Shown here: positions 1-12,597 of the stretch, in pieces
Position numbering within the stretch: the stretch's first letter is position 1
Layout of the letters: each line of letters starts with the position of its first letter
Assembly (NCBI RefSeq): GCF_905147365.1
Contig: NC_056428.1
Span: 7,036,001-7,100,000, forward strand
Length of the DNA: 64,000 nt
Source: Aricia agestis
Taxonomy: Eukaryota > Arthropoda > Insecta > Lepidoptera > Lycaenidae
Direction of reading: 5' to 3'
Notes under the pieces: model-generated
The model's input: the letters and a program-made list of their open reading frames with translations, nothing else
What the model was told of the DNA's origin: nothing
The model's database searches: none
Program-made: the position numbers and the translations under genes

Positions 1-589
1 TTCATCCTGCTTTCAAATCGCCTCTTCGAATATCCCTTATTGACTTTATAATTATTGTTTTATAAGTGGGCATAAGCCGCTATCACATGATGAAATAATC
101 TCTCAAGCGTTTGTACATGATGTATGCCAAATGAATATTGGACTCGATTGCCGATCTCTGAATTTCATTTCGCCTTGTTTATGTTAACAACATGTCGTCA
201 TTTATTTTTATCTCTGACATTATGTTGTTCCTTTTCATAATTAACACTGATGAGCATATATTTTTAACGAAAATCCTGGAGGAAAATTGTTAATTTCACT
301 TTCATTGTTTAGTGTTGTGTGGTTTCACTTTATGTAAGCATGCACTTTACATTCATTTAATATGTTTAAATTGAAAATCTTTAGTAATAAAAAATACATA
401 TAATGTGTTTAGAGAATACTAATACCTACTTATAGTTAAGTACACAATGTTTTATTTTTCGCTTGCCTGTTAGGTTAAAAATTTAAAATACATGTGACTA
501 GAAGGGTGTGGATCTAAAAATCATGAAAATTGTGTGACGTTCTGACGTTCTTTCTGGACGCTCCATGACATGGGTATCCTGAGTGTGTA

Positions 590-960
590 AGGGCCATACC
601 TCACCGGGACGCCATAGCGAGGTGGCCAGCGACGTCGCCAGCTAAACCTATTGAAATGTATGACGGGTGACTCACCTGGCGACCGACTGGCGACGTTGCG
701 AAGTAGCCAGCGTAACCAGAGTCGATCGCTCCGCATGCGGCGACTGGCGACGTTTCCAGTTGTTTGCACGTCCTTGCATGCTCCGTCACTCAATCAGTCA
801 CTGATTCTAGTGATATCCTCAGATAATCGAACGATTCTTCATGGTATTTTCTTAAGTCTTCATAGAATTTAAGAAACACACCGCTTTAGTAAGACGCCAG
901 ACGTAGCCATGGTAACGTCGCTGGCCACGTCACCATGGCATCCCGGTGAGGTATGGGCCT
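590..960. mobile_element. Fold-back MITE, PIF/Harbinger-like (TAA target duplication)
   Basis: The two ends are inverted copies of each other. The left end reads GGGCCATACCTCACCGGGA and the right end is its near-perfect reverse complement, with similarity continuing into the arms (GTGGCCAGCGACGT). TAA flanks both sides, which fits the 3-bp TWA target duplication of PIF/Harbinger elements. The interior repeats CTGGCGACGT several times. No transposase is present, so it is non-autonomous. Confidence 0.75.
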
Positions 961-1383
961 AATTAAAATATTGTATGTACAAAGCCTAAAGAGACTTTAG
1001 TACGCGTATGTGTGTTACATTTAGGGCATTTCGGCCAGACTCCATGCAACTGGATCAATATGATACGTTATTCAACTTTTATAAGTTGTACGTGAGCCAA
1101 CGTGAGGCCGACAGATGGTGTCACTTTTCGACCTTAATGCCTTGACCGTAAGGCTTAAAATATGTACATCTGGTTTACACGCTCAGTCTGGCATCCGTTC
1201 AGTCCATCAGTCTCATCCAGACTGGCGTGAGAATGATCGTGTAGCCGTTTGATTGGCGGACTGATCATTTTTAACCGACTTCCAAAAAGGAGGAGGTTAT
1301 AATACTATGATCGTCTGTCTACGAATAAAATAAGGAAAAGTAACTCCGTCAAAAAACATGTTCTACAATAAGTACTTGTCAAA

Positions 1384-1443
1384 AGGAAATGATTTTCATA
1401 CCATTAAAATTTGTAAATTTTGATGGTATGAAAACCATTTCCT
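1384..1443. repeat. Short inverted repeat (hairpin)
   Basis: AGGAAATG, one variable stretch, then TTTCATACCAT is mirrored by ATGGTATGAAAACCATTTCCT around a short AT-rich loop. It is probably a remnant of a small fold-back element; no target duplication was identified. Confidence 0.5.
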
Positions 1444-3009
1444 ACCATTATTTACAAATTGAGTAGAAAGTACTAATGTAAAAAACTAGAAAGTACTAAG
1501 TACCAACTTATAACGAATGTAATACTTATAAAAACAAGATTATTATTATGTAGAAACTGAAACGCCACAAAGTAAAGCCATTGCATTAAAACTTCAAATT
1601 ACTTATAAAAAAAAATCGTTCCAAAATAATTCCAAAAACAAATTCCGTGTATAGGCAAGGGTTAACTGGTAAATTGGCCATGAGCTATTGGACTGCCAAT
1701 TCACCGCTATACTTTGTTTATAAGTAGGCCACAAAGCCGATTCCATTGTGTTTACCGACAACCTCTTTCCTGTTACACGGGAATGATGTTTGGAGGCGAA
1801 CCAGCTAAATGCTTAGTCGTTTTAATAAACAATAGCCTTTCAGTATATTTTGGAGAAGTCAGCAGTGTGTGCATAAATGCCGTTGAATATTTGAGTATTA
1901 TTTTAAACAAAAAAAGATAGCAGGTGTCGCTAAAAATGTCAATAACTTAATAACTAGTCAGAAAGATATTGAATTGAATTGAGGCTATTTTAGCTGTAAA
2001 CAAGCAAAGTATTTTTGGTAGTTACATACTTTGTTGCTGAAGCCTAAGTCACAAACGGCGATTACCGAATTTATAGTGAACACCATAATAAATTAATGTA
2101 ATCAGCTGACATATCTTGCAGTTTTTGATGTAAAATGTTTTCTAAATGTTCTAAGCGTCAAAGGTTAATATAAAAAATATTATGGTAAACGTATCGTGCT
2201 CCTATACTATAATGTGTCATGTACATAGGCGACATCGTCAATGTCTAAAGGCTAATGACCTTCCACACCTCCAAAGTACGTTAACCCATTACCTTCATTA
2301 ATCATTATTCGTCATAACAAAATCATTATTCTGAATAACAAATATAACGAAAGCAGAATGATTACCTAGTGACATGAAATTCTTATCGCTATCCTCCTCG
2401 ACTACTTGACCCAAAAGAGTTTACTGTTACTTTAGTCAAAAAGTTTCGTCATTTGGAAACAATTATACATAATTGAAGACTGAAAAGTTTAAGCACAAGC
2501 ATATCCCAAATTTAAAATCACAATAATATTACAAAATATTTAAAAGTGATTTTAGAACCTTATTGGTCAGTTTGTCAGGTTTTGTGAAAACTGGCCAATA
2601 ACCTACGCAGTTGCGTTGTTGATCGGTTAATATCTTGATAATAGTCAAAATGCTAAAGATCAAAAGCGCTAGTAAATAGCTATGTTACCGTTAATGTGCG
2701 TAAACCAGTAAGACTGCAGATAAACAAGGTATTCTGCAGATTAATTATCTGGGCGAGTCAGTTAAAGTGCAAAAAGTTTATTCTATCTCATTAAATTACA
2801 TAAAATAGGTTCTTGTTTGAATAAAACATGTAATTTGGTTGTAGAGAATAATTTAATATAATTTTTTGAACATAAAAAAGGAATAAATTATTAAATTTAA
2901 GTAAAATGTTACTCCACTATTAAAACATAACAGATCATATCAACTGGAAGTTAACAAGCTTAAGTCAAAGTTTTTAGGACTTTTACGAAGGCAGAGAATG
3001 CAAACTAAC

Positions 3010-3310
3010 CATAAAGTTAATATACCTACCTAGCGGAATAAAGAAACAAAGGCCTGAGTAAGCGAGATGTCACTATCAGTAACACTGCGTAGTAAACGGA
3101 GACGTGTGATACATGACAGCAGAACTCTTTTTTTGACGTCCAGTCGGTGCTTATCGGCACGTTGACAATTTAATCTCATAGAATTCATGTTCAATCATGC
3201 TTGTGTAAGTGTATACGTACACATATTTTACACACAGGTGTATATCAATTTCGGTTTCGTTTGACAGCTCGAGATTGTTGCTCTATTCCGCTAGGTATAT
3301 TAACTTTATG
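3010..3310. mobile_element. Fold-back MITE of about 300 bp
   Basis: The left end (CATAAAGTTAATATACCTA, then CCTAGCGGAATA) is mirrored by the right end (TATTCCGCTAGG, then TATATTAACTTTATG). The left terminus has a 4-bp CCTA duplication relative to the right. The interior has no coding capacity. Superfamily was not determined. Confidence 0.6.
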
Positions 3311-4199
3311 AAACTAACTAGATAAAGTTCAAATATAAGCTTTTTTTATTTAAAATTTTCACACTTTAACGGATGGTATTAGGAAATCTGCAGATTACCA
3401 GGAAATGTGCATGTTAACGTATTCTGCATTCTAACGGTAACAGATACATTTCAGTCAAAAAATCATGACTATTGTAAAAAATATAAACTATAGTTATTAG
3501 TAGTTGCATCATATAACATAAAAAAGCAAGCATTTTTTCAAAAACAGACAATAATTGGAAAAATACAAAAATGAAATATTACATAGACTTCGGCTCTACT
3601 TACATTATTATCAATGCAAATTAACACAACTATTCAGGGTTTTTGTAAAGGCAGGCAATATAGAGAGAGAAAGCAGCTCTAAGCTCCTGTCTCCTAAAGC
3701 TTTAACTATGCAGAAGTCTTTTCTTCGTCTTTTCCTCTAGAAGCTGTGAGCGAGCAACTATAGAAATTATGTAAAGAAGACCTCAAAAAAATGTACTACG
3801 ATGTTTCACTCCACTCTACTTCTTAGGTCGTTATTTCTAACTCTATTCTCATTAAACTGTAATACAGACGGGATATTCACTATGCTGTAACCGAGGTAAT
3901 CTTCGTAATGAACAATTGCACTTACAATAAATTCTATTTGACTAATAAATCTGCCCTGCGAGCTTTAAATAGAACAAAGCGACGGACGAAAGTCTGCAAT
4001 CGTTTGCAAAATTTCGGGAATAACCGTTGACACTGTTATATCGTACTCGATCCTCACATTTCTTTAAATATCTCCGAAAGTTCTAAAATATTGTACGACT
4101 CCTGCCAACCGCCGCTTTCGAGTGTCGTGGTCGCGAAAATGGGTCACAAAACTGTAATGCACTTACACCAATCGATACGAATACCAAAACCATATTTCA

Positions 4200-4650
4200 A
4201 TTAACCCACTCGCTTCGACCCCGGCGGCGGGGCCCCACGGCTGGGGCGCCTTCGCCCCGTCATCCACGTCTTCCATCGCGGGACCGCACGCTCGGTATTA
4301 TGTAAATAAAAAATTGAATGATGTTTCATGTTTACCTCGTACGCCCTCGTCGAGGAGAGTCGGTTCCGAGGAGGTGGGTATCCCCGGTATCGATCGGTCC
4401 ACCGGCGCGTAAGGCCCGAGACCCCAACGAGCACACTGACGGGGAGTAATTATCACTGATCAATCACTGGCGGGCGAGCGGTAGGCCGGCGTCGCGGTGT
4501 GACGGTCTCGCCGGTGACGGGCGCGGCGTCGGGCGCGTGACGGGCTGGCCGTGTGCTGGCCGACTGCGCGCTGCTGCTATTTGCGCTCGCCGCCCGCCCT
4601 CGCCGCCCCGCGCCGCCCGAGCTTTCTCTGCGCAGCGCCACAAACGAACA
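4200..4650 (-). promoter_or_regulatory. CpG-rich block, possible promoter/first exon of an unseen gene
   Basis: This block is abruptly GC- and CpG-rich, unlike its AT-rich surroundings. Read on the minus strand it has an arthropod initiator-like TCAGT (complement of 4435-4439), then GC-rich sequence with a donor-like GAG|GTAAAC near 4337, and an ATG at 4276 opening a short acidic frame (MEDVDDGAKAPQPWG). None of this amounts to a confirmed gene: no downstream exon was found in 1-4200, and the plus strand is also open for 88 codons (4537-4803). An alternative is an isolated GC-rich repeat. Confidence 0.35.
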
Positions 4651-5320
4651 CTTCTTTCAGGATGCTTTCATTGTTATTCACTTAAAGCGTCCCAAGGTGA
4701 GCCGTTAAAAATTAAATCGATGACTAAATTAAATACCCATAAATTAATTTATTGTTTAAGTCCGTTTTATGTGGAAAACATCGTTTCTGAGCTTTCGGAG
4801 TGAAGCTAGAAACTTAGAGACACCAGCTAGGTCCTGAGAAATATTATGAAAATTTTTGGGGGTAAAAGCAGGTCTGCTGAAATAATTATTCTGCTACGGC
4901 GTAAGACCGAAGACGTAGCTAATTTCGTAAGGTTGCCCAAGTGGACAATGTAGAAACCTGAAACTGACTGATAGGTGACAGTTAACAAAGCCTACATCAA
5001 GAGCCGTAAGCGCAGTATCGCGTAGCCGTTGCCGAGTTGACTTACAGCCTACAGCTGCCTGCTGATATGCTTTGGTTACGTACATGATCAAAGCAAGAAC
5101 CAGATAACTTTCATTAATTTTAAAACATAAGAACAACTAGTAATTTTTTTCCTAATTTAAGCAAACCCTGTAACTTACCACGTGCTTACGTTAGGTTGAG
5201 GCCTGGTTTACGACGACAAGACGAAATGCAATACGGTGACGTTTCCCTTTCGAAGCTGATATTAATTTGTGTGCCTTTGGACGTGTATTTTTTATCATAA
5301 TATTAATGCTCACAGCTCAG

Positions 5321-5401
5321 TATGACCCATCAGCTTATATTATAACTCCTTAAAAGCATCCGCGGCTGTTAAGGAGTTATAATATCAGCTGATGGGTCAT
5401 A
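5321..5401. repeat. Near-perfect palindrome, 33-bp arms
   Basis: TATGACCCATCAGCT followed by TATTATAACTCCTTAA is mirrored at 5369-5401 with a single mismatch in 33 positions. The spacer is 15 nt (AAGCATCCGCGGCTG). It is probably a very short MITE. Confidence 0.7.
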
Positions 5402-5499
5402 ATTCTTGTAAATCCTTCATTGTAATGATAGCTTCGCATGATGAACAAAACTTTCGGAGTACTTACTACAGGGGCGCATCTTTTTCCCTATTAACTAAT

Positions 5500-5704
5500 A
5501 GATGACGCCCGTAACTTTTTTGTGGGTAAAATTCATTTATCGCACGGGAACCGTACATTTTTCTAGATCAAAACCTATACGATATCCTTTCCCGGGACTC
5601 AAAGTATCTCCATACCAAATTTTATCAAAATCGGTTTTGTGGTTTTAGCGTAAAGAGGTAACAGATAGCCAGAAACACCTTCGCATTGATAATATTAGTA
5701 TGGA
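5500..5704 (-). mobile_element. Short Helitron-like (Lep1-type) remnant
   Basis: The right end, read on the minus strand, begins ATCCATACTAATATT, the start shared by many lepidopteran short Helitron-like elements. The body carries the widespread CGGGAACCGTACATTTTT segment. A sister copy lies at 57403-57614 with the same order of blocks. No open frame. Confidence 0.55.
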
Positions 5705-6967
5705 TTTTATGTTTTACCTTGGATCTACTTCATTTTAATTGGAATTTATATATAACCATTTTTTCATAATATAGAGTTCATTGTGAAGGCAGAAGGTGGA
5801 ACTGAGTGACTACTACAGTCTACAATACTAAAACAGCATCTTTCATTTAAATTATTATAATAATTATAAGTTTTAATAAATTATGGGCAAATGACGATGA
5901 GGCAATTTTCATAGAAATCAAAACGCACCCTTAATAATTATTAGAAGGACAAGGGTTGTAGCTTTTTTCCCAAGCAGCACAAGTATATCTAGTGAAGCAC
6001 TATTAGTTATTTTATAGAATTAAACTTGGTATTATTACATAAGAGTCAATAATCACTGAAGATATCCTGAAGATATCCTAGATACCGAGTTCAGTAAAAA
6101 TGGGCACTTGTCTACACTGTAATGACAAGAGCAGCATAAGAATTTATCATTAGATAACGATAAGAGCAATTTATATTTATCTATTGGGAATATCTACAAA
6201 ACTATTATAAGAACATAATAAGAGGCACATAAGAAAGGAATTAGGTTTTGTAGCCAACATTAAGATAACACAATTACTCTACTGATGTTCTAGTGGTGAA
6301 TATTTTTAAAACCACTAATAATCAAAATCAACTAAATAAAAACATCAACAAGAGTTACTTCTTTTAAGGCCCTATACTATGCAAATTCATGGTTTTATTT
6401 TCGATAAATCTTTGACCAGAAGTAATTATAAGCATTCAAACATTTTTTGTAGGTTTGTTACGTTCCTTATTAAGGTAGTCATTGTCTTAAAATTTTGATT
6501 AATATCCATTTTACCACTGAAAAAGTGTGTAAAAAATAATACTTTAAAATTTTTATTTCTTCTAGCATTCAGCGAAAACAAATACAGGAAAAAATATTTT
6601 TATGCCAAAATGTTTAAATTATGATTTCGAAGGCAGCCATTGTCTTCGTTTTTGATAAATAATAACAATAAATGATCAATCACAAATTCGGACGAATTGT
6701 TGATATTCAAAAGCAAATATTGCTTTGAATATTTGCCACAAGAAATCCACAGGCGTTTTGATAGATAATGGTTGAATGACAATCAGTCAAATCTGTCAAT
6801 CAGTGACTGATTGTCTATTATAGAAAACTTAAAGTATGTTCACAAATATATCCCAGTATACTGGCCAGAGCTCCTTAGGTATAGAAATTGTATGGAATTT
6901 CCGTGGTCCACTACCATTGATTCGTTTCGGAATATTTGCCAGTGCTTTTTCGTATATATATCTCTAC

Positions 6968-7964
6968 TAGCTGTTGCCCGCGACTTCGTCCGCGTGGACT
7001 TCAGTTTAAAGCGCGCGATGTCAACAAAATTGGTGTCAAAAGCTTTTATAAAAAAAAACCCTGGTACCCCTTAAATCAATACAGCTGTGCAGTGTGCAAA
7101 CAATAAGTACTTCATTTTTGTATGTTAAACTTTATATATTATGCCAAATTTTAAAGCTTATTTAGCCCCCCAATTACACAACTTTACCCATAAACTATTT
7201 ATCATTGATAGGTTTAGCCCCAATTTCACCAACGTCTGTTAGTGTTAACAGCTTGTTAAAATATCCTGTCTTCTCTTTCATTCATATGAAAAACAAAACA
7301 GCTAACGTGATACTAATTCGAGCATTAACTTTAACAGTCGTTGGTGAAATTTGGTCTTAAGGTTACGTCACTGCCTGCACAGATAAAGTACTGAGTTATT
7401 TAATACCGTAGAATAGATATAACAATCGAAAAAAATCGAGACTTAAATGTAAGATGATACCACCTCTTATAGAAAGACTTTTGAGCAAGCGTCAGCGCGA
7501 TGTAGAAGACGCACGGCGCCATCTATTATGAATTTTTTGAACAAATTTACGACCCTTACTTCCCTTTTTTCCAGTAAAAAAGTAGCCTATGTCCTTTCTC
7601 AGGCTTTAGACTATCAGTATACAAAATTTCATTACAATCGGTTTGGTAGTTTTGGCGTTTGGCGTGAAAGCGAGACTGACAGACAGACAGACAGACAGAG
7701 ATACTTTCGCATTCATAATATTAGTACAGATTATGTGCTTACTGCACAGCTGTTTTTGGGTATTTTGATTAATTAAGGGCCGCGCTACACCGGAATGGCA
7801 GCGGCGAGGCGAGCACTTTCAGCGCTGCCATTCCGGTGTAGCGCGGCCCTAAGAGGGGTACCACTTACCAGGGTTTTAAAAAGTTTTTAAATTTGACACA
7901 AATTTTGTTGACACCGCGCGCTATAAACTAAAGTCCACGCGGACGAAGTCGCGGGCAACAGCTA
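6968..7964. mobile_element. Composite Helitron-like element with inverted CTAG ends (copy A)
   Basis: The left end reads CTAGCTGTTGCCCGCGACTT and the right end is its reverse complement, ending GGGCAACAGCTAG. A CTAG terminus preceded by a GC hairpin fits the 3' end of Helitrons. Between the ends lie, in order, a 5' Helitron-type start in minus orientation near 7730 (beside a GACA microsatellite) and a Harbinger-like MITE (7777-7849). The whole segment recurs in reverse orientation at 29627-30493, although the right flanks of the two copies are homologous in the same orientation. Confidence 0.65.
7777..7849. mobile_element. Tiny fold-back MITE, 27-bp perfect arms, TAA duplication
   Basis: GGGCCGCGCTACACCGGAAT plus GGCAGCG forms a perfect stem with its complement at the other end, around a loop of about 19 nt. 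TAA flanks both ends, as expected for PIF/Harbinger. The same MITE lies reversed at 29742-29817, where the flank reads TTA. Confidence 0.8.
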
Positions 7965-8250
7965 GTTATGAATAAAAACAATAATATATAATAAAGTAGG
8001 TATGATTAGTTCTGTTATAATAATGAAGTAAAAATTAAAGCGCCATCTGTTTTCATATAGGTATTAGAATTAAAATGTTGATTGCATTGATATATTTTCT
8101 GGATGGAATATAGGCCAACACAACACACTCGAACTCCTTAGAAATGCTGTAGGAGTTCTATAAGATAAGATAGATTGATTATTATTATAGCAAGTGATAA
8201 TATTATTAAACATAATATTCTAACGTATTAAAAACTATAAACAAAAACAT

Positions 8251-8652
8251 AATAACTAATAAGTATGATTAGTTCTATGTTCCAATGAAGTAAAAAAAGC
8301 GCCATCTGTTGAATCGTATTAGAACTAAAATGTTCATTGCATCGCGTCGATATATTTCTGGATTTTTTATAATATTATACATAAAATATATTTAAGATTT
8401 TTGAAATAATATTTTAATACACATCCAAGACCCAGGAACATTGAAAACTTTTTGTTCCGCCTGCGGGACTCGAACCCAGGACCCCCGGGATGAGCGCTGG
8501 CCACGCGCAATACGAAGTAATTTTCATCGATATTTTCATGGAAATAAGATATTTTCCCACATCAAAATGTAGCCTATGTCCTTTCTCAGACTCTAGAATA
8601 ACTGTGTACAAAATTTCATTACAATCGGTTCAGTAGTTTTGGCGTGAAAGCG

Positions 8653-8687
<35 letters not shown>

Positions 8688-9133
8688 GATACTTTCGCAT
8701 TTATAATATAATAATAAAATAATAATATAATAACTAATAAGTATGATTAGTTCTATGTTCCAACGAAGTAAAAAAAAAAGCGCCATCTGTTGAATCGTAT
8801 TAGAACTAAAATGTTCATTGCATCGCGTCGATATATTTCTGGATTTTTTATAATATTATACATAAAATATATTTAAGATTTTTGAAATTTTATTTTAATA
8901 CACATCCAAGACCCAGGAACATTGAAAACTTTTTGTTCCGCCTGCGGGACTCGAACCCAGGACCCCCGGGATGAGCGCTGGCCACGCGCAATGCGAAGTA
9001 ATTTTCATCGATATTTTCATGGAAATAAGATATTTTCCCACATCAAAATGTAGCCTATGTCCTTTCTCAGACTCTAGAATAACTGTGTACAAAATTTCAT
9101 TGCAATCGGTTCAGTAGTTTTGGCGTGAAAGCG

Positions 9134-9172
<39 letters not shown>

Positions 9173-9205
9173 GATACTTTCGCATTTATAATATTAGTAT
9201 AGATG
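8251..9205. mobile_element. Tandem pair of tRNA-related SINE-containing modules
   Basis: Two copies of a module of about 470 bp lie head to tail (from 8251 and from 8729). Each has a GCGCCATCTGTTG block, then a minus-strand tRNA-like core with a B-box (complement of GGGACTCGAACCC), then a GACA microsatellite and the terminal block TTTCGCATTTATAATAT. A single copy of the module sits at 30789-31233. The copies differ at only a few positions, so the duplication appears recent. The open frames across these modules are not genes. Confidence 0.65.
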
Positions 9206-12200
9206 TTTTGATATAATTACAATACGTCACACTTGTCTAACTAATGATAACACGTAATTTGACGTCATGAGCACTAGTCAGTAGACTGGGTTTTTTTTCG
9301 GAACCTAGTCAACATTTTTGGTATACAAATATTACAATATTGTTTTGTTTCCTAATTATTTCGTGAGAGACTACCTAATAAGATGCTATTTGATAATTTA
9401 CATTCACCAAACGATCATTTTTACGTTTTTGGTAGGTTTGAAAGTCATAAAAATATGTAAATATTCATTATTACAGCTAAGTCAGAAAACAATGTACAGA
9501 GTATCGCTACACAGAGACACATACGTCATAATCACGTATGTGTCGAAACATTATAAAATGATAAGATTATGTTATTTAATTGAACATATCCAATCCATAG
9601 CAATGAAAAGAATCATTGCATCTTAGCACTGGGGTAGTAAAATCTGCACAAGAAATAGTAAAAATAATATTAACATGCGGATTGATATAGATTTATAGAT
9701 ACACCCATGATTTTTGGTGCATCACGAGAGGAAATAACTAAGGATTCTTTACAGAAAAAATAATATTGATCGAAATGAAAATATGTCCTAAAACCTTAAT
9801 ACTTATTTGATTTTATTAAAAAAATATTTTTTATGAATTAAAATCGTGACGGCATTTAAAAGTAAAGTGTAAAGAGATTGCATTCTAAGCAATTATTAAT
9901 TCTCATATTATAACTTAATTCACACATACTCACGACGATTTGATGCAATGTAGGTTACATAGTACATACGTAGGTTGTTGGTAAATTGGCATATTATTAT
10001 TAGTCTTGTTCACTCCCATAGTCCCATACAGTCAACATAAAAGCCACTTTTATGCTTTTAATTAAATTAAGGAACAAAATTGGCCAAGTGCGAGTCGGAC
10101 CCGCGCGCGATTTATCATTATAGAGCAAAAAAGACCAAATAATTTGTTTTTTGTCTGAGATCCTACTTTGATCATTTATGTGATCGTCATGGATCTACAT
10201 CTTATATTTTATTAAGAGGAGTCCACACCGCCCTTTTTTCCATACAAACGTTGTCCCTTGTTTCCTCCCTGGATAATGCTAGTAGAGTTATAATTTTTTT
10301 CCTGAATATCTACGGCCACTAATACATTGTCCCTATGTTTTCTTTTTTTTCATAATTTAATTATTAAATAAGATATGAACGTTCAAAAACCCAAAAAAAT
10401 GGCCAGATTTTTCGCTGTGTTCAAACGTTCAGGAAACAGATTTGGCTAGATTATACAAAAAAAAGCAAAACATAGGAACACAGCTCAATCCTTTTTTTAA
10501 TCTTTAATGAAAAAACTACTTAAATCGGTTAAGTTTTGAAGAAGGAATCAGGGGACAACGAATCGTTGATCTGACACTGATGACAGTTGTCTCTATCGCG
10601 TTCTGCGGTATAGGCTTGAGGTAAGGGAGACAGCTATAGATATTACAAGTACTTTTTTTTCATTTCTCTAGCCCCTGGTGTATCCTCTTAAAGCTATTTC
10701 AATAAACCCAAGCACAAAAAATATTTGAACCCTTCTCATTGATGTCGTAAAATAAGCTCTATATTTTCCAGCAGTGAGCAAGCTGACGATGTTGAATTGT
10801 AGCTTAGAACTTTTGAATCTACTTTACAGAATTTTAAATCTACTTCGGTATTAATACTTTGGGGTCTGTATGTGTCTCTTATAATATAACTAGCGACCCG
10901 CCCCGGCTTCGGGTATAAAATATATAACCACTGAAAAAAATATTAAAATCGCTTCAGCAGTTTTGACTTATATTCATTATATGTCCGTGCCCCCGTGCCC
11001 CGCATTGGTGGGTACCGTCGCAAAAGCTACGTCCGGCAATTTTTAAATCTGTAATATCTTCGAAAATATTCATTTAAATCATATGCTGTAAAGGGCCATA
11101 TAGATCTACATTAAATCAACAATGTATATAAGTTATTTAATCGGATAAGGATTAATGCTGTATTTATTAAAATTGCTTCGAATATTAGCCATTATCTGTC
11201 GTAAAAAGTAAATAACAAAAAAATGTTATTGTGGGATATCCATAAGACATAGACAATATACTTTCGCAGAGTTTTCTGTAGACCTTTTCAGTACTTGGTA
11301 CATTATTTTGATAAATCTCGTAGGGTTCAGCCTGCGTTTACAATGTAAGCGGGATAAAAATTTAATTATTTACGACATCACATTAGAAACCCCAAAAAAC
11401 AGTATTTTTCTTCTATTTAATGAATGTTATTATACTTATAAACCTTCCTCTTGAACTCTATCTATTAAAGGAAACCGCATCAAAATCCGTCTCGTAGTTT
11501 TAAAGATTAAACGGATCAAAGGGACATGAGGGAAAAAAAGCTACTGTGGTTTATAATATGTATATTAGATATTATAGAAGTTCACTGTGAAAATAGCAGC
11601 GCTAAAAGAGTTACTTTTGAATTCCATGTTTCTATGGAAAATACGGCCAATATCATGAATAGGGTATTTCTTTGTAACTATTTTATAGCATATTCATAAT
11701 GTTGGCGTATTTTCCTTGCATAAGACGTATATTATGCAATGAACTATATTAAATGGGTAATACTTTATTTTGTTATAAATTGTATTATTATAAGGAAATG
11801 CTTTTTTTATGTTCGTGAGTACAGAACAAACATCATATTTGAATAATACATAATTTTATTATAATACAAAATTCATTAAAGATTTCGTTTTTTAAGTGGT
11901 GAACATGGCCTCTCTGATAATCATTACTCCGTATGTCGAGTTTACCACGTGATCACATTACTTCTGAAAATATTAAAATCGACGACGGCTTGATAAGTAA
12001 ATATGTACCATAGAGTATAGATTGCTAATGTATACTCTAAGATATGTTTTCGAGCGCCATCTATTGAGCTCGTTTGTCGCAAATTTTAAAATGTCAGTTG
12101 CCTATAATCCCGCCTTAAAAAGCATTTCCTATTTTCTAATGGCTCACCTTAATTAAAAGTATTATAAGTTAAAGGTTTAATGGCGAAATTAAATTAAATA

Positions 12201-12597
12201 AGTAAATATATTTTTTATGTTTCGCGCGAACGGAGGGCTCAAATTTCCTGCCGAATTTATTTTATCGTAAAAGTCGATGAAATAGTTTCAAAAAACTTAT
12301 GGGCCTTTGGGATTATTGGATTGGGATATTTTTTTAATAGAAAATATTATTGATGCACATTTTTTAATATATTTTGTTAAAATAAATACCTAAACAATGT
12401 ATTTTGATAAAAATTTCATTTAATTAAGTATTTTTATGTTTACAAATAAATAAATCGCGTATTTTATTGTAACTAAATTTTTAGATTTTTACCGAAATGG
12501 CGATTACCGTCGTATTCTATTAATAAAAATGGCCTCTAGATTAAATTATCTATAAGTAAGTCTTGATTAGAAGATTTACCCCTCAGGGTGACAACGA
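9206..12597. other. No gene recognised; scattered repeat fragments
   Basis: AT-rich sequence with stop codons in all frames at normal density. Recognisable fragments are the widespread lepidopteran block AAGTGCGAGTCGGAC near 10085 and a minus-oriented Helitron-like 3' end, CTAGCGACCCGCCCCGGCTT, at 10891. The same end recurs at 32147. The 102-codon frame at 9318-9626 shows no protein-like composition and was not accepted. Confidence 0.55.

Larger units (their letters stand above)
1..4199. other. Gene-free AT-rich stretch
   Basis: No open frame here resembles a known protein or shows exon-like composition. The stretch is AT-rich intergenic or intronic sequence. I can make out three structured repeats inside it (590-960, 1384-1443 and 3010-3310), listed separately. 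It could be intron of a gene starting in the CpG-rich block at 4200-4650, but no exon was recognised. Confidence 0.6.
4651..6960. other. No gene recognised; palindrome and Helitron-like remnant inside
   Basis: AT-rich non-coding sequence without convincing exons. It contains a near-perfect palindrome (5321-5401) and a Helitron-like remnant (5500-5704), listed separately. The remainder shows nothing I can interpret. Confidence 0.55.

Noticed and set aside
7677..7700. CRISPR-like short repeats (GACA runs)
   Set aside because: Simple tetranucleotide microsatellites within transposon termini; no spacer structure and a eukaryotic context.
8455..8515. Possible tRNA gene (B-box match)
   Set aside because: Only tRNA-like promoter boxes are present, no full cloverleaf, and it is repeated within SINE modules. 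The same judgement applies to 37620-37690.
8414..8611. Conserved 65-codon frame found three times (also 8895-9092 and 30949-31146)
   Set aside because: It crosses the tRNA-like core and flanks of a SINE-bearing repeat; identity between copies reflects repeat copies, not protein selection.
9318..9626. 102-codon frame
   Set aside because: AT-rich random-looking peptide without domain signals, repeat support or neighbouring exons.
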